DNA of 64,000 nucleotides from Latescibacteria bacterium UBA6620. GTDB lineage: Bacteria > Latescibacterota > UBA2968. Location of the stretch: positions 37,399 through 101,398 of the forward strand of contig DJHM01000056.1 of NCBI GenBank assembly GCA_002433075.1, given 5' to 3'. This document shows positions 43,922 through 53,600 of the stretch, piece after piece. Made by a program: the position numbers and the translations under genes. The number at the start of each line of letters is the position of its first letter. Positions within the stretch are counted from its first letter, which is position 1. Below the pieces are notes generated by a model. The model had not been told where the DNA came from and did no database searches. It was given only the letters and a program-made list of their open reading frames with translations.

Positions 43922-44614
43922 ATGCCGGGGGGGGGAGCCGCAACAACGTTGGGACGTTATAAAACCATAGGATGGATCGTCCTGATTGCACTTGCCACGC
44001 GGCTCTTCGTTTTACAGACCTACCGAATGCCATCAGCCTCCATGGAGGACAGCATTCTGGTCGGTGACTACCTGCTCGCGTTCACGTTGTCGTATGGCCC
44101 GTTCATCCCGGCGACGAACATACGCCTGCCTGGTTTCGGATCCCCGAAGTCCGGGGATGCTGTTGTGGTCCGGTTTCCACACGACACCGAACGGGAAATC
44201 CTGAAACGGTGCATGGCAGGACCAGGCCAAACCGTCGAGATTCGGAACAAGATCCTCTACCTCGACGGAAAGCGGACGGTCGACCCGAAAAAGTCGAAAT
44301 ATATCGACCCCAGGGTCTTGCCGAAGGAGTCACCCGACGGCGTCAGAGACAACTATGGCCCGGTCACGATTCCTCCGGGCCATTACTTTGTGATCGGGGA
44401 CAATCGTGACAACAGTGACGACAGTCGATTCTGGGGATTCGTCCAGGAACACGACATCGTCGCCAAGCCGTCCCTCGTCTATTTCAGCTGGGAACCGGAT
44501 CCTGAATCGCCCGTCTACGAAGGGCCGGGGTCCATGCCCGCCATCTTGGCATACAACGTAGCCCATTTCTTCCAGCTTGTGCGTTGGGACCGAATCGGAA
44601 CCGTGATCGAGTGA
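43922..44614 (+). CDS. lepB: Signal peptidase I
   Basis: 230 residues. It removes signal peptides from exported preproteins at the outer face of the inner membrane. One N-terminal helix (IGWIVLIALATRLFVLQ), box B with the catalytic Ser (MPSASMEDS, S40), the general-base Lys in EILKRCMAGPG (K95; the usual VG is MA) and box E GDNRDNSDDSRFWG. A short C-terminal hydrophobic patch may rest on the membrane. ATG 43922 is followed at once by a run of nine G (43927-43935) within codons 2-5; TTG at 43949 is an alternative start that would bypass the tract. Its 3' end overlaps hemW by 4 bp. Confidence 0.93.
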   Translation: MPGGGAATTLGRYKTIGWIVLIALATRLFVLQTYRMPSASMEDSILVGDYLLAFTLSYGPFIPATNIRLPGFGSPKSGDAVVVRFPHDTEREILKRCMAGPGQTVEIRNKILYLDGKRTVDPKKSKYIDPRVLPKESPDGVRDNYGPVTIPPGHYFVIGDNRDNSDDSRFWGFVQEHDIVAKPSLVYFSWEPDPESPVYEGPGSMPAILAYNVAHFFQLVRWDRIGTVIE

Positions 44615-45756
44615 GCGCTACTAAAAACCATTCCCGCGAGCGTGGCAAACTCGCCACATCGCTCTACGTACACGTTCCGTATTGCGAGTCGGCGTGTCCG
44701 TATTGTGACTTCGCATTTGTGGTCGGTCAGGATCACACGGCGGACAGGTATCTGTCCGCCCTCAAACGCGAGCTGGCCGATCGATCTTCCGAGTTCAGCA
44801 GGTCCCCACTCCAAACGATTTATTTTGGGGGCGGCACTCCGTCTTCCCTCCACCCCGAACAGATCGGCCGACTACTACGTGCGATCGAGGAGGAGATTGG
44901 CATCTCCAGTGATGTGGAAGCAACACTCGAAGCCGACCCTCTCCACGCCGACCACTACGATGGGTATCGCGCCCTCGGAGTCAACCGACTGAGCCTCGGC
45001 ATCCAAAGCTTCATCGACCGCGATCTACGGAGCCTCGGACGTAGGCATACTGCGGCCCAGGCCATTGAGGCGATCGAAGTCGCGCGGTCAACCGGGTTCG
45101 AAAACATCAACATCGATCTCATCTTCGGCGCGCCGGAGCAGACACTCAACACCTGGCGCAACACGATCGAGCACGCTGTATCCCTGTCTCCCGACCATAT
45201 GTCGATCTACGGCCTCACGATCGAGCCCGATACACCGTTTGGCCGCCGTCACAGTCGTGGAAGTCTCCCTGTCGTGAGCGATGCCGACCAGGCCGCCATG
45301 TATGAATGGACCCAGGATCGCCTGGCGCGAGAGGGTTACGAACACTACGAAATTTCCAACTACGCCCGACCGGGCAGATCGTCGCTCCACAACCTTGCGT
45401 GCTGGCGAGGTGCCGCATACGTCGGACTCGGCGCATCCGCTCACAGTTTTGACGGCCTCCGCAGGTCCTGGAACGTGCGGGCGCTCTCCGACTACCTTGA
45501 GAAAATCGAAAGTTCGGCTGGTGCGACGGCGGGTCACGAGACACTTACCGCCGAGCAGCGGCAGTTGGAAGGTCTGATGCTCGGTCTTCGAACCTCCGAT
45601 GGCGTGCACACAGCATCCGTGTCCGGCGCGACCACCACCGTCGAGGACCTGGTCGACCACGAGATGCTCGAGAAAACAGGCGACAGAATCAGGCTGACAC
45701 CACGCGGTCGAGTCCTCGCCGACGCAGTGTGCGGCAGACTTGCCGGAGCCCTCTGA
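44611..45756 (+). CDS. hemW: HemW-type radical SAM protein
   Basis: 381 residues. Radical-SAM cysteines C25, C29 and C32 in HVPYCESACPYCDF, the GGGTP SAM-binding motif in IYFGGGTPSSL, and the C-terminal HemN-type domain (SNYARPGRSSLHNLACWRG, GLGASAHSF). The CxxxCxxC without a fourth nearby Cys fits HemW, a haem-binding relative, rather than true coproporphyrinogen oxidase HemN. The start GTG 44611 overlaps the lepB stop by 4 bp; upstream in-frame codons lie inside lepB. Confidence 0.92.
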   Translation: MSATKNHSRERGKLATSLYVHVPYCESACPYCDFAFVVGQDHTADRYLSALKRELADRSSEFSRSPLQTIYFGGGTPSSLHPEQIGRLLRAIEEEIGISSDVEATLEADPLHADHYDGYRALGVNRLSLGIQSFIDRDLRSLGRRHTAAQAIEAIEVARSTGFENINIDLIFGAPEQTLNTWRNTIEHAVSLSPDHMSIYGLTIEPDTPFGRRHSRGSLPVVSDADQAAMYEWTQDRLAREGYEHYEISNYARPGRSSLHNLACWRGAAYVGLGASAHSFDGLRRSWNVRALSDYLEKIESSAGATAGHETLTAEQRQLEGLMLGLRTSDGVHTASVSGATTTVEDLVDHEMLEKTGDRIRLTPRGRVLADAVCGRLAGAL

Positions 45757-46658
45757 TGTCCTTCGGTCTGAAGCTACCGGGGTCCACTTCGAATCTCGGG
45801 CCCGGATTCGATGTGCTCGGGCTCGCGTTGGGCATTCACAACCACGTAACCGTCGAAGCCGCAACATCTGGACCGACCCGCGTCACCATCGAAGGCGAAG
45901 GCGAGGATCAACTCCCGACCGACGATTCGAACCTCTTCGTCCAGGCTGCCACAGAGACCGCAAGTACCCTCGGGCAGGACCTGCCCCCGCTTCGCGTTCA
46001 AGCTCGGAACGAGATTCCACTCGCGCGGGGTCTGGGAAGCAGTTCGACCGCCATCGTCGGAGGCGTGTTGGCCGCGAACCGTCTTTTCGACGATCCGCTC
46101 GACGAGGCCGCCATCGTCAGCCTTGCCACTCGTATCGAGGGACATCCCGACAATGTATCTCCGTGCATCCTCGGGGGCCTGACGATCGCCTCTACCGCGA
46201 ACACGGGAGAAGTCACCTACGTGCGCGCCCTCCCCGCGGACGGTCTGGAAGCTGTCGTAGCTGTTCCCGATTTCGAGATCCGGACAGAGGACGCGCGTAA
46301 CGCCCTGCCCGATCACGTCCCACACGGTGATGCGGTCTTCAACACCGGCAATGCCTGTCTTGTGACCGCCGCTCTACTTACCGGCAAGGTCGACATCCTT
46401 GCTCGGGCTATGGAAGACCGGCTCCATCAGCCTTACAGGGCAGACCTGATCCGGGGTTACGACGACGTCTGCCGGGCAGCGCGGGATGCGGGCGCCCTGA
46501 ACGTCGCCATCAGCGGGGCCGGGCCCACCCTCTTCGCGCTCACCACCTCGAACGGAACGAAAGTCGCTCACGCCATGGCCAACGCGTGGAAAAAGCACGA
46601 CGTCACCGCAACCCCAAGGGTTCTGCCCATCGACACCGTCGGAGCCGTATACGAATGA
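45756..46658 (+). CDS. thrB: Homoserine kinase
   Basis: 300 residues of the GHMP kinase family; phosphorylates homoserine for threonine synthesis. N-terminal KLPGSTSNLGPGFDVLGLAL, the ATP-binding EIPLARGLGSSSTAIVGG and the C-terminal AISGAGPTLFAL. ATG 45756 shares one base with the hemW stop (TGATG). No other threonine genes are close. The context (secretion and haem genes) is unrelated, so the grouping is likely just co-transcription. Confidence 0.94.
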   Translation: MSFGLKLPGSTSNLGPGFDVLGLALGIHNHVTVEAATSGPTRVTIEGEGEDQLPTDDSNLFVQAATETASTLGQDLPPLRVQARNEIPLARGLGSSSTAIVGGVLAANRLFDDPLDEAAIVSLATRIEGHPDNVSPCILGGLTIASTANTGEVTYVRALPADGLEAVVAVPDFEIRTEDARNALPDHVPHGDAVFNTGNACLVTAALLTGKVDILARAMEDRLHQPYRADLIRGYDDVCRAARDAGALNVAISGAGPTLFALTTSNGTKVAHAMANAWKKHDVTATPRVLPIDTVGAVYE

Positions 46659-48373
46659 TCGAACGTCTGAGCCCCCATCCTCGACGCACCCCTCCATTGC
46701 CGATGCGGGTGCTGGTCTACACTCTGGCGCTCGTGCTTACCGTACAGCCGCTCGCCACAGTCGCCCAATCGCTCGCTTCGGGTAAGAATGATGAGGGCAA
46801 ACGGACACGCAGTGGACTCGAAGTTTTCTCCGCTCAGGGGCGTCAGGGTCAGAGGACGCTGACGGAAGCCCTGGCCGTCGACATGACGACCATCAGCAAG
46901 GACGCTTATGACGCCGTCATCCTGACCGGAGACTACGTTCTGGGAACGGGTGACACTTTCTCCATCCTCGTAGACACGGATGATGGCGTCGTCGTCGAAA
47001 GCGTCCCGGTCGGCGCCGACGGAGGTCTCATCGTACCCTTCGTCGGTGTCGTACCTGTAGCGGGAAAACGGTTGGCTGTAGCGAAGGCCGACATCGACGC
47101 GGCCATCGAGAGCCGGTTCCAGCACCTGGACATATCGGTCAACCTCTTCCGGCTCAGATCCTTCCCCATCAACGTCATTGGAGAGGTTCAGTTTCCCGGT
47201 GCCTACAACGTCAGGGGCGTCGAGCACGTCTCCGAACTCATCCTGCGTGCCGGCGGCCTGCTCGACGAATCTCGGGGCCGTGCTTCGGTCCGAAACATCA
47301 AGATTCTACGTCGCACCGCGGAAGGTGAAGTATCCGGCCCTGCCAGGCGAGCGGACCTGCTGTTGTGGAATCTCACCGGCGACCCCCGTTACAATCCGTA
47401 TGTCCTCGATGGCGACCAGATCTTCGTACCCGTCAAGGGGGATTCGATTAGCATCGCCGGCGGTGTTCATCTCCCGGGGAACTACGAATACGCCCTTGGT
47501 GATCGACTGTCCGACCTGATCCAACTCGGCCGAGGCCTGATCGGCGATCCTGAATCGGCCACTGCCCAGCTCCTCCGGCTGGGACCGGATGGCACGACGA
47601 CCCAGGCCGTCGACCTTCAGGGCGCGCTTGCAGGAGATCCCGCGCTCGACATCCTTCTGACGCCAGGCGACAAGATCTTCGTGACCGGAGACAGACCCCG
47701 TGTGACCGTACAGGGTGAAGTGCGGTTTCCAGGCGCGTATCCAATCGAGGGCGGGTTGCGGCTTCGCGAACTCATCAACCGAGCGGGCGGCTTTACCGAA
47801 TTCGCTTCACGCTCCCAGTCGGTCGTCATCCGGCGAGTGGAATATGGTGTTCGCGCCGACGAGGACGTCAAACTCGAACGCCTCCTGAGCCTCCCACGGA
47901 ATCAGCTGTCCGATGGCGATCTGGCATACATCACCATGAATACCCAGCAAGCGCCGGGGCGGATTCCCGTGGACTTCGTCGCCCTGTTCGAGCGCGGCGA
48001 CGATCGGCACAATGTCGAACTCCAGGGGGACGACGTCATTCGGGTCCCACGACTGCGCCCCACCGTGCTCGTCAACGGTTCCGTGGCCGCACCAGCGGCC
48101 ATTCCATACGATCCGAACTACAGCCTGAGCGACTACATCCGCGACGCCGGGGGATTCACGAGCGCCGCGCGCAGGGGCGATGTCTACATCATCCAGGGCA
48201 GCTCGGGGCACTCTGTCGAGGCATCCAAAGTCGAGACTGTGTCCCCAGGCGACGCGATCTTCGTGCCCTCCAAGACGCAGGGACAGGGGTGGAGGACTTT
48301 TCGGGAGACGTTGACCATCGCCGCCCAGATCGCGTCCCTCGCCCTGATTATCGACGCTATCACCAGAAAGTGA
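46655..48373 (+). CDS. Polysaccharide export protein with repeated SLBB domains (Wza-like)
   Basis: 572 residues. Signal-type segment MRVLVYTLALVLTVQPLA within the first ~40 residues, then a polysaccharide-export (Poly_export) domain with the YVLGTGDTFSILVDT start, and at least four SLBB beta-grasp domains (INVIGEVQFPGAYNVRG, ISIAGGVHLPGNYEYALGD, VTVQGEVRFPGAYPIEGG, VLVNGSVAAPAAIPYD). No lipobox Cys is seen. It probably forms or gates the outer-membrane or periplasmic conduit for capsule or exopolysaccharide. A C-terminal hydrophobic stretch (ETLTIAAQIASLALIIDAI) may anchor it. ATG 46655 overlaps the thrB stop by 4 bp and the 3' end overlaps the Wzz-like gene by 4 bp. Confidence 0.9.
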   Translation: MIERLSPHPRRTPPLPMRVLVYTLALVLTVQPLATVAQSLASGKNDEGKRTRSGLEVFSAQGRQGQRTLTEALAVDMTTISKDAYDAVILTGDYVLGTGDTFSILVDTDDGVVVESVPVGADGGLIVPFVGVVPVAGKRLAVAKADIDAAIESRFQHLDISVNLFRLRSFPINVIGEVQFPGAYNVRGVEHVSELILRAGGLLDESRGRASVRNIKILRRTAEGEVSGPARRADLLLWNLTGDPRYNPYVLDGDQIFVPVKGDSISIAGGVHLPGNYEYALGDRLSDLIQLGRGLIGDPESATAQLLRLGPDGTTTQAVDLQGALAGDPALDILLTPGDKIFVTGDRPRVTVQGEVRFPGAYPIEGGLRLRELINRAGGFTEFASRSQSVVIRRVEYGVRADEDVKLERLLSLPRNQLSDGDLAYITMNTQQAPGRIPVDFVALFERGDDRHNVELQGDDVIRVPRLRPTVLVNGSVAAPAAIPYDPNYSLSDYIRDAGGFTSAARRGDVYIIQGSSGHSVEASKVETVSPGDAIFVPSKTQGQGWRTFRETLTIAAQIASLALIIDAITRK

Positions 48374-49560
48374 CCCGTCCCGACGGCATGGATACACGCG
48401 AAGACTCCACCATTCTCGATCATTTGGGCACAATCGTTCGTTGGCGACGGATGATCATCTGGTCGTTCCTCGTTGTCACGATCGGGACGGCCGCCGTCTC
48501 CCTGATTCTGCCCAAGGCATACCGTGCGACTGCCACCGTCTTTCCCCCGCAGGATTCGGGAGATATGCTCGGGGGACTGTCTTCCCTGTTGGCAGATAAT
48601 CCCGTCAACCTCCTGGGCCTTTCGGGGGGTCGGATTTCGGCGACCGATTTTGTCCCTGTCGTTGAGAGCGAGCGAGTTCGCGAGGCGATCGCCGAGCGCT
48701 TCGATCTGATGGCCACGTACGAGCTCGAAAACCGTGAACAGCTCCTGCGGGAGATGGAGGGTCGCCTGGAGGTCGAACTCTCCCGCGAGCAGTTCCTGAC
48801 CGTCTCCTACGAGGCCGAGACAGCCCAGAAAGCCGCAGATATCACGAACGCGTTTGTGGAGGAACTCGATCGCGCCTTGCGGGAGCGTGCGAACTCACAG
48901 GCCGGCGCTCTGCGAAGATACTTCGAAGTCAGACTGGCCGAGGCGCAGAAGGACGTTCAGAAAGCCGAACACGCTTACCGGGAGTTCCAGTCGGAGCACA
49001 TGGCGATCGATCTTGAGACCCAGGCCACCGCACAAATCGAAGCCTCAGGTGAGGTGGTCGGCCAACTCGCGAACCTGATCATCCAACGCGACGTGGCCAA
49101 GGCCATGATGGACACGGACCATCCCAAGCTCAGGCAGCTTGAACTCGAAGTCGACGCCACCCGCGGCGCCATCGACCGGATGCTGCTGGGCGAAACCGAC
49201 AACGCCTCCGACCTCCCCGACTTCTTCATTCCCTTCCGATCCGTTCCCGAACTCGGGTTCGAGGCGCTACAGCTGATGCGCGACGTGAAGATCAACAATG
49301 CAATCTACACCATCGTACGTCAGGAATACGAACGCGCGCGTCTGGAGGAAAACAAGGACGCAGCCCTCGTTGTTCCGCTCGACCACGCCAAACCACCGGA
49401 TACCCGCAGCCGACCTCGACGAACCCTCATGGTGTTGCTCGCTGGAGGCTTGAGTCTCGCCCTGAGTGTGCTTCTCGCGTTCTTCCTCGAATCGCTGAGA
49501 GGCCTGGATGACGACCGCCGACAGAAGCTCGAAACGATCGTGTCCGAGTTCCGTCGGTAG
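48370..49560 (+). CDS. Wzz/GNVR-type polysaccharide chain-length determinant
   Basis: 396 residues. Two membrane helices, one near the N-terminus (MIIWSFLVVTIGTAAVSLIL) and one near the C-terminus (LMVLLAGGLSLALSVLLAF), enclose a long periplasmic coiled-coil region (about 130-290), the Wzz/PCP layout. There is no fused BY-kinase. GTG 48370, overlapping the SLBB stop by 4 bp, is preferred over ATG 48388 because of the operon's overlap habit. It probably sets polymer length and couples to the SLBB export protein. Confidence 0.88.
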   Translation: MTRPDGMDTREDSTILDHLGTIVRWRRMIIWSFLVVTIGTAAVSLILPKAYRATATVFPPQDSGDMLGGLSSLLADNPVNLLGLSGGRISATDFVPVVESERVREAIAERFDLMATYELENREQLLREMEGRLEVELSREQFLTVSYEAETAQKAADITNAFVEELDRALRERANSQAGALRRYFEVRLAEAQKDVQKAEHAYREFQSEHMAIDLETQATAQIEASGEVVGQLANLIIQRDVAKAMMDTDHPKLRQLELEVDATRGAIDRMLLGETDNASDLPDFFIPFRSVPELGFEALQLMRDVKINNAIYTIVRQEYERARLEENKDAALVVPLDHAKPPDTRSRPRRTLMVLLAGGLSLALSVLLAFFLESLRGLDDDRRQKLETIVSEFRR

Positions 49561-49588
49561 ACTCGACTTTGACAAAGAAAGAACAGGC

Positions 49589-50629
49589 ATGAATTCACCG
49601 CATTCCATACCCGAGACGCCCGATATCCTGACCACCACTGTCGGGTCCTACCCTTTACCCGAATGGCTGATCGCCGCACCGAGCGATGCGGCGATCGCGG
49701 ACGCGACACGCGTCGTTTTCGACATACAGCGCCAGGCCGGGATCGATCTGCCTACAGACGGCGAAATGTATCGATTCGACATCAACCATCCGGAAACGAA
49801 TGGCATGATCGAGTACTTTGTCAGACCGATGGGGGGCACCCGCCAGGACTTCGGCCGAAGCGAGATCAGAGAATTCTCGGAAAAGCAAACGATGGGGTTT
49901 CGTGCGAAACCGGCGGCTGTCGTCGAGGAGGCCTTGAACGAGGGAACCCTCGACCTGCTGTCCGACTGTACCAGGGCAGCCGCGGTCGCAGGAGGGCCTT
50001 TCAAATTCACGCTGACGAGTCCCTACATGCTCGCACGGACCCTCCTCGACCACCACTACGGCGATTTCGAAGGGCTCCTGATGGGCGTGGCAGACGTCCT
50101 CGCCGACCAGGTTCGCAACCTGCCTTGTGCCTGCCTTCAAATCGACGAAGCCAATATCCCCGGGAATCCGGATGACGGCCCCCTCGCCGCCCGCGCCATC
50201 AATCGCGTCCTCGACGCTGTCAGCGATGAAACGGCCCGTGGAGTTCACTTCTGTTTCGGCAACTATGGAGGCCAGGTCATCCAGAGCGGCACCTGGTCCG
50301 CTCTGGTAGGCTTCCTGAACGGCCTCCACGCGGACCACCTGGTACTCGAACTTGCGCACCGTCCAAAGGACGACCTCGAGGCGCTAAAGGAGGTCTCCGG
50401 GAACATCCGGCTGGGGGTCGGAGTCGTAGACATCAAGGTCAACCATATCGAAACGGCCGACGAGGTCGCGGCACGGATCGACTCCATCGAGAAGGCCGTT
50501 GGGCCAGGTCGGGTTCGATACATCCACCCCGACTGTGGCTTCTGGATGCTCAAACGATCGATTGCCGACCGCAAGATCGAGTCGTTGGCCGCAGGTCGCG
50601 ACCGCTTCCTCGGATTGGACCCCACCTGA
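49589..50629 (+). CDS. MetE C-terminal-like cobalamin-independent methyltransferase
   Basis: 346 residues, the size of the catalytic half of MetE alone. Zinc-type ligands are in place: H and C in ARGVHFCFGN (about 218-220), E in LVLELAHR and C in IHPDCGFWM (about 315). The N-terminal TTTVGSYPLPEWL is the usual start of stand-alone MetE-like barrels. Such proteins transfer methyl groups to homocysteine or other thiols from donors other than polyglutamyl-folate. ATG 49589. It lies between a chain-length regulator and a secreted mosaic protein, so context gives no hint of donor. Confidence 0.85.
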   Translation: MNSPHSIPETPDILTTTVGSYPLPEWLIAAPSDAAIADATRVVFDIQRQAGIDLPTDGEMYRFDINHPETNGMIEYFVRPMGGTRQDFGRSEIREFSEKQTMGFRAKPAAVVEEALNEGTLDLLSDCTRAAAVAGGPFKFTLTSPYMLARTLLDHHYGDFEGLLMGVADVLADQVRNLPCACLQIDEANIPGNPDDGPLAARAINRVLDAVSDETARGVHFCFGNYGGQVIQSGTWSALVGFLNGLHADHLVLELAHRPKDDLEALKEVSGNIRLGVGVVDIKVNHIETADEVAARIDSIEKAVGPGRVRYIHPDCGFWMLKRSIADRKIESLAAGRDRFLGLDPT

Positions 50630-53600
50630 AATTCACCCTCCACATCGTCACGCTCCTCGCAGCGTGGCTGCTGCTCGTCGCCCCTTCCCTGGCGCAGATC
50701 CTCCCCGGCGATCCCGGTACGATCCAGACGATCGCCGGTGGGGGCACGGATGCCGAGGGAGAGGACGTGCCCGCCAAGACCGCCCTCCTCAACGTCCCCC
50801 TGGGCATCTCCGTCGACACGTTCGGAAACATCTTCGTAGCCGAAACCGGCGGCCACCGTATTCGACGCATCGACGGGCTCACGGGTAACATCACGACCGT
50901 TGCCGGCAACGGCACACCCGGAGCTCAGGGGGATGGCGGGCCGGCAACAGCCGCTCAGCTCAGCCGGCCCCAGGGGGTTTCCGTCCACTCCAGCGGAGAC
51001 CTCTACATCGCGGACAGCGGTAACCGAGTCATCCGGCGAGTCGACGCAGCAACCGGACTGATCGAAACGTTCGTGGGTTCCGGTCAGCTGGGCGAAGTAC
51101 CCGCGGACATCCTGATTCCTCGAGAGCTTGCCAGTTTCAGCGAGATTGTCGATGTCTGGACAACGGAATCCACCGTGTTTATCGCCGATGGCGCGATTCC
51201 GGGAGGCGGCGGAAATAACATCATCATCCAGGCGAGGTTGGGAGACTCCGATGTCTCCCGAATCGCAGGTACGGGAAACGAGGAGTTCTCCGGCGATGGC
51301 AGCGCCGCGATCGATGCAGGGCTCAGCGTCGAGCAGATGGCGACGACCCTTGATTTTTTCGTCTTCGCCGACTTCCTCAATCATCGGGTCAGGCAGCTCA
51401 AGGTCATCGTCCCCGAAGGAGACTCCATCGAAGTATCGGTGATCAGCACCATCGCCGGCCGGGGCTTGACGCTGGGTGACGTCCTGAGTGGCTTCACCTT
51501 CTCCGGAGACGGAGGGCCAGCGACCGACGCCCGCCTGCAGAATCCCTCGGGGATCGCCGCCGATGAGACCGGAAACGTCTACATCGCGGATACGCAGAAC
51601 CATCGTGTTCGTGCCATCGAGTTTGACGGATCGATCGTAACACTCGCGGGTACCGGTGTCTTTGCTTCGGACGGAGACGGGGAACTCGGCTTTCTGACTC
51701 CTGTGGAGAATCCGGCCCGGCTTGCGCTCGACCCCAACGGAGACCTGCTCATCGTCGAGCCCGTGAGCGGAAAAATCCGGAAGCTCATCGATCCAACTTT
51801 CCGAACCGCGTTCATGGAAATCGGTCGCGAGGAGATCGATTTCGGTGCTGCGAGTCTGGGCGTCGGTAAGACCGATACCTTGCTCGTCCAAAACTTTGGG
51901 AACAGTGCCCTCAATGTGTTATCGGTCAGTATCGACAACGACCGCTTTACAATACCCCTCGAGCTGCCGGCGGAAGTGAGACCGAATGAAATCTTCCGCG
52001 TGCCCATCCTGTTCCAACCCGAAGTACAGGATCAGGTCATCGGGAACCTTGTCCTCGAAACCGACGATCCCTTCAGGCCCAGCGTACCGATCGAAGTGCG
52101 CGGCACCGGGATCGTTCCGGACGCCGATCTCGTGCCCCTTTCAGGGACGTTCGTGCGAACGTTTACAGACGCCTCCAGGACGTTGACGTTCAGGCTGTCG
52201 AATGTCGACGAAGGGTTGCTCCTCCTTCGGGAGGTGGCCCTGTCCGACACGACCAACTTCTCTGTCAGTTTCGGTGACTCGATTGTCGCGACCGGTGACG
52301 TCCTCATGATCTCCGTCACGTTCCAGCCAACACTCGACGGCGAGTTCGCGGCGACCATGACCATCCGCACGAACGATCCGGATGAGCCGCTATTCACCGT
52401 AGCCCTTTCGGGAACGGGGCAGGTCGGAAAGCCCGGCGGATTCCTCGACGTGAGTACGGCGATGGGCGTCGATGACGGTGGCGCGGCGTTCGGAGTGGCC
52501 TGGGCAGACTACGACCGTGACGGAGACTCGGATTTATACGTCGTTCGGAGCCTGCAGACCAATCTGCTTTACCGAAACGACGGAGGCCGGTTTACCGAGA
52601 GAGGATCGATCTCAGGCGTAAACGACGGGGGCGACGGGAGCGGAGCGGCCTGGGCAGACTACGATCACGACGGGGACCTCGATCTCTACGTGACCAACTT
52701 TTCTCAGCCGAATCGTCTCTACCGGCAAGAAAGTAACAGCTCTTTCACAGAAGTGGCCACGGCTGCTCGCGTGGACAACGATGGAGACGGCTACGGCGCA
52801 GCGTGGGCAGACTTCGACAACGACAACGACAACGATCTGTACGTCGCGAATTTCGGCTCGAACGTGTTCTACCGAAACGAGGGGTCCACATTCACTGAGA
52901 TCGCCAGTCAACTGGGCGTCGCTGATTCGAGCAGTGGGGTTCAGCCTGTCTTCAGCGACTTCGATAACGACGGCGATCTCGATCTGTTTCTTGCGAACAG
53001 CGGGCCGAACCGCTACTGGGTCAACGAAGGGGGAACCTTCGTCGATTCAACGTCGATCTTCTCGCCCGCCGATGATGGCCCGAGTTTCGGCGCAGCCGTC
53101 GGGGACTACGACAACGATGGCCTGATCGACCTCTACGTCCCCTACTTCGGGGAATCAAACCGACTCTACCAGAATCAGGGTGGTCAATTTGCAGACGTTG
53201 GGTTCGCCCTGAGCGTCAACGATCCCGGGTTGTCTCGGGGCGCAGTGTGGGCGGACTTCAACAACGACGGGTGGCACGACATCTTCGTTACGAATTCAGG
53301 CGAGCCGAACCGGGTCTACCGAAGCGATGGTCCCGTTGGCGGCAACGTAACGTTCGCCGAGGTAGCAGAGGAATTCGGAACGGACACCATCGCCGACAGT
53401 CGGGGTGTGGCCCTCTCCGACTTCGACGGCGATGGAGGGCTCGATCTTTTCGTCGCCATCCAGGGCGGGCCCGACAAGCTGTTCCAGAACCAGGAAGCCG
53501 ACGGAAACTGGGTCGTCGTCAGCCCGATCGGGACCGTCAGCAGTTCCGACGCAATCGGCACCCGTATCGAACTGGTCTACAATCAGACCTCACGTCTGAT

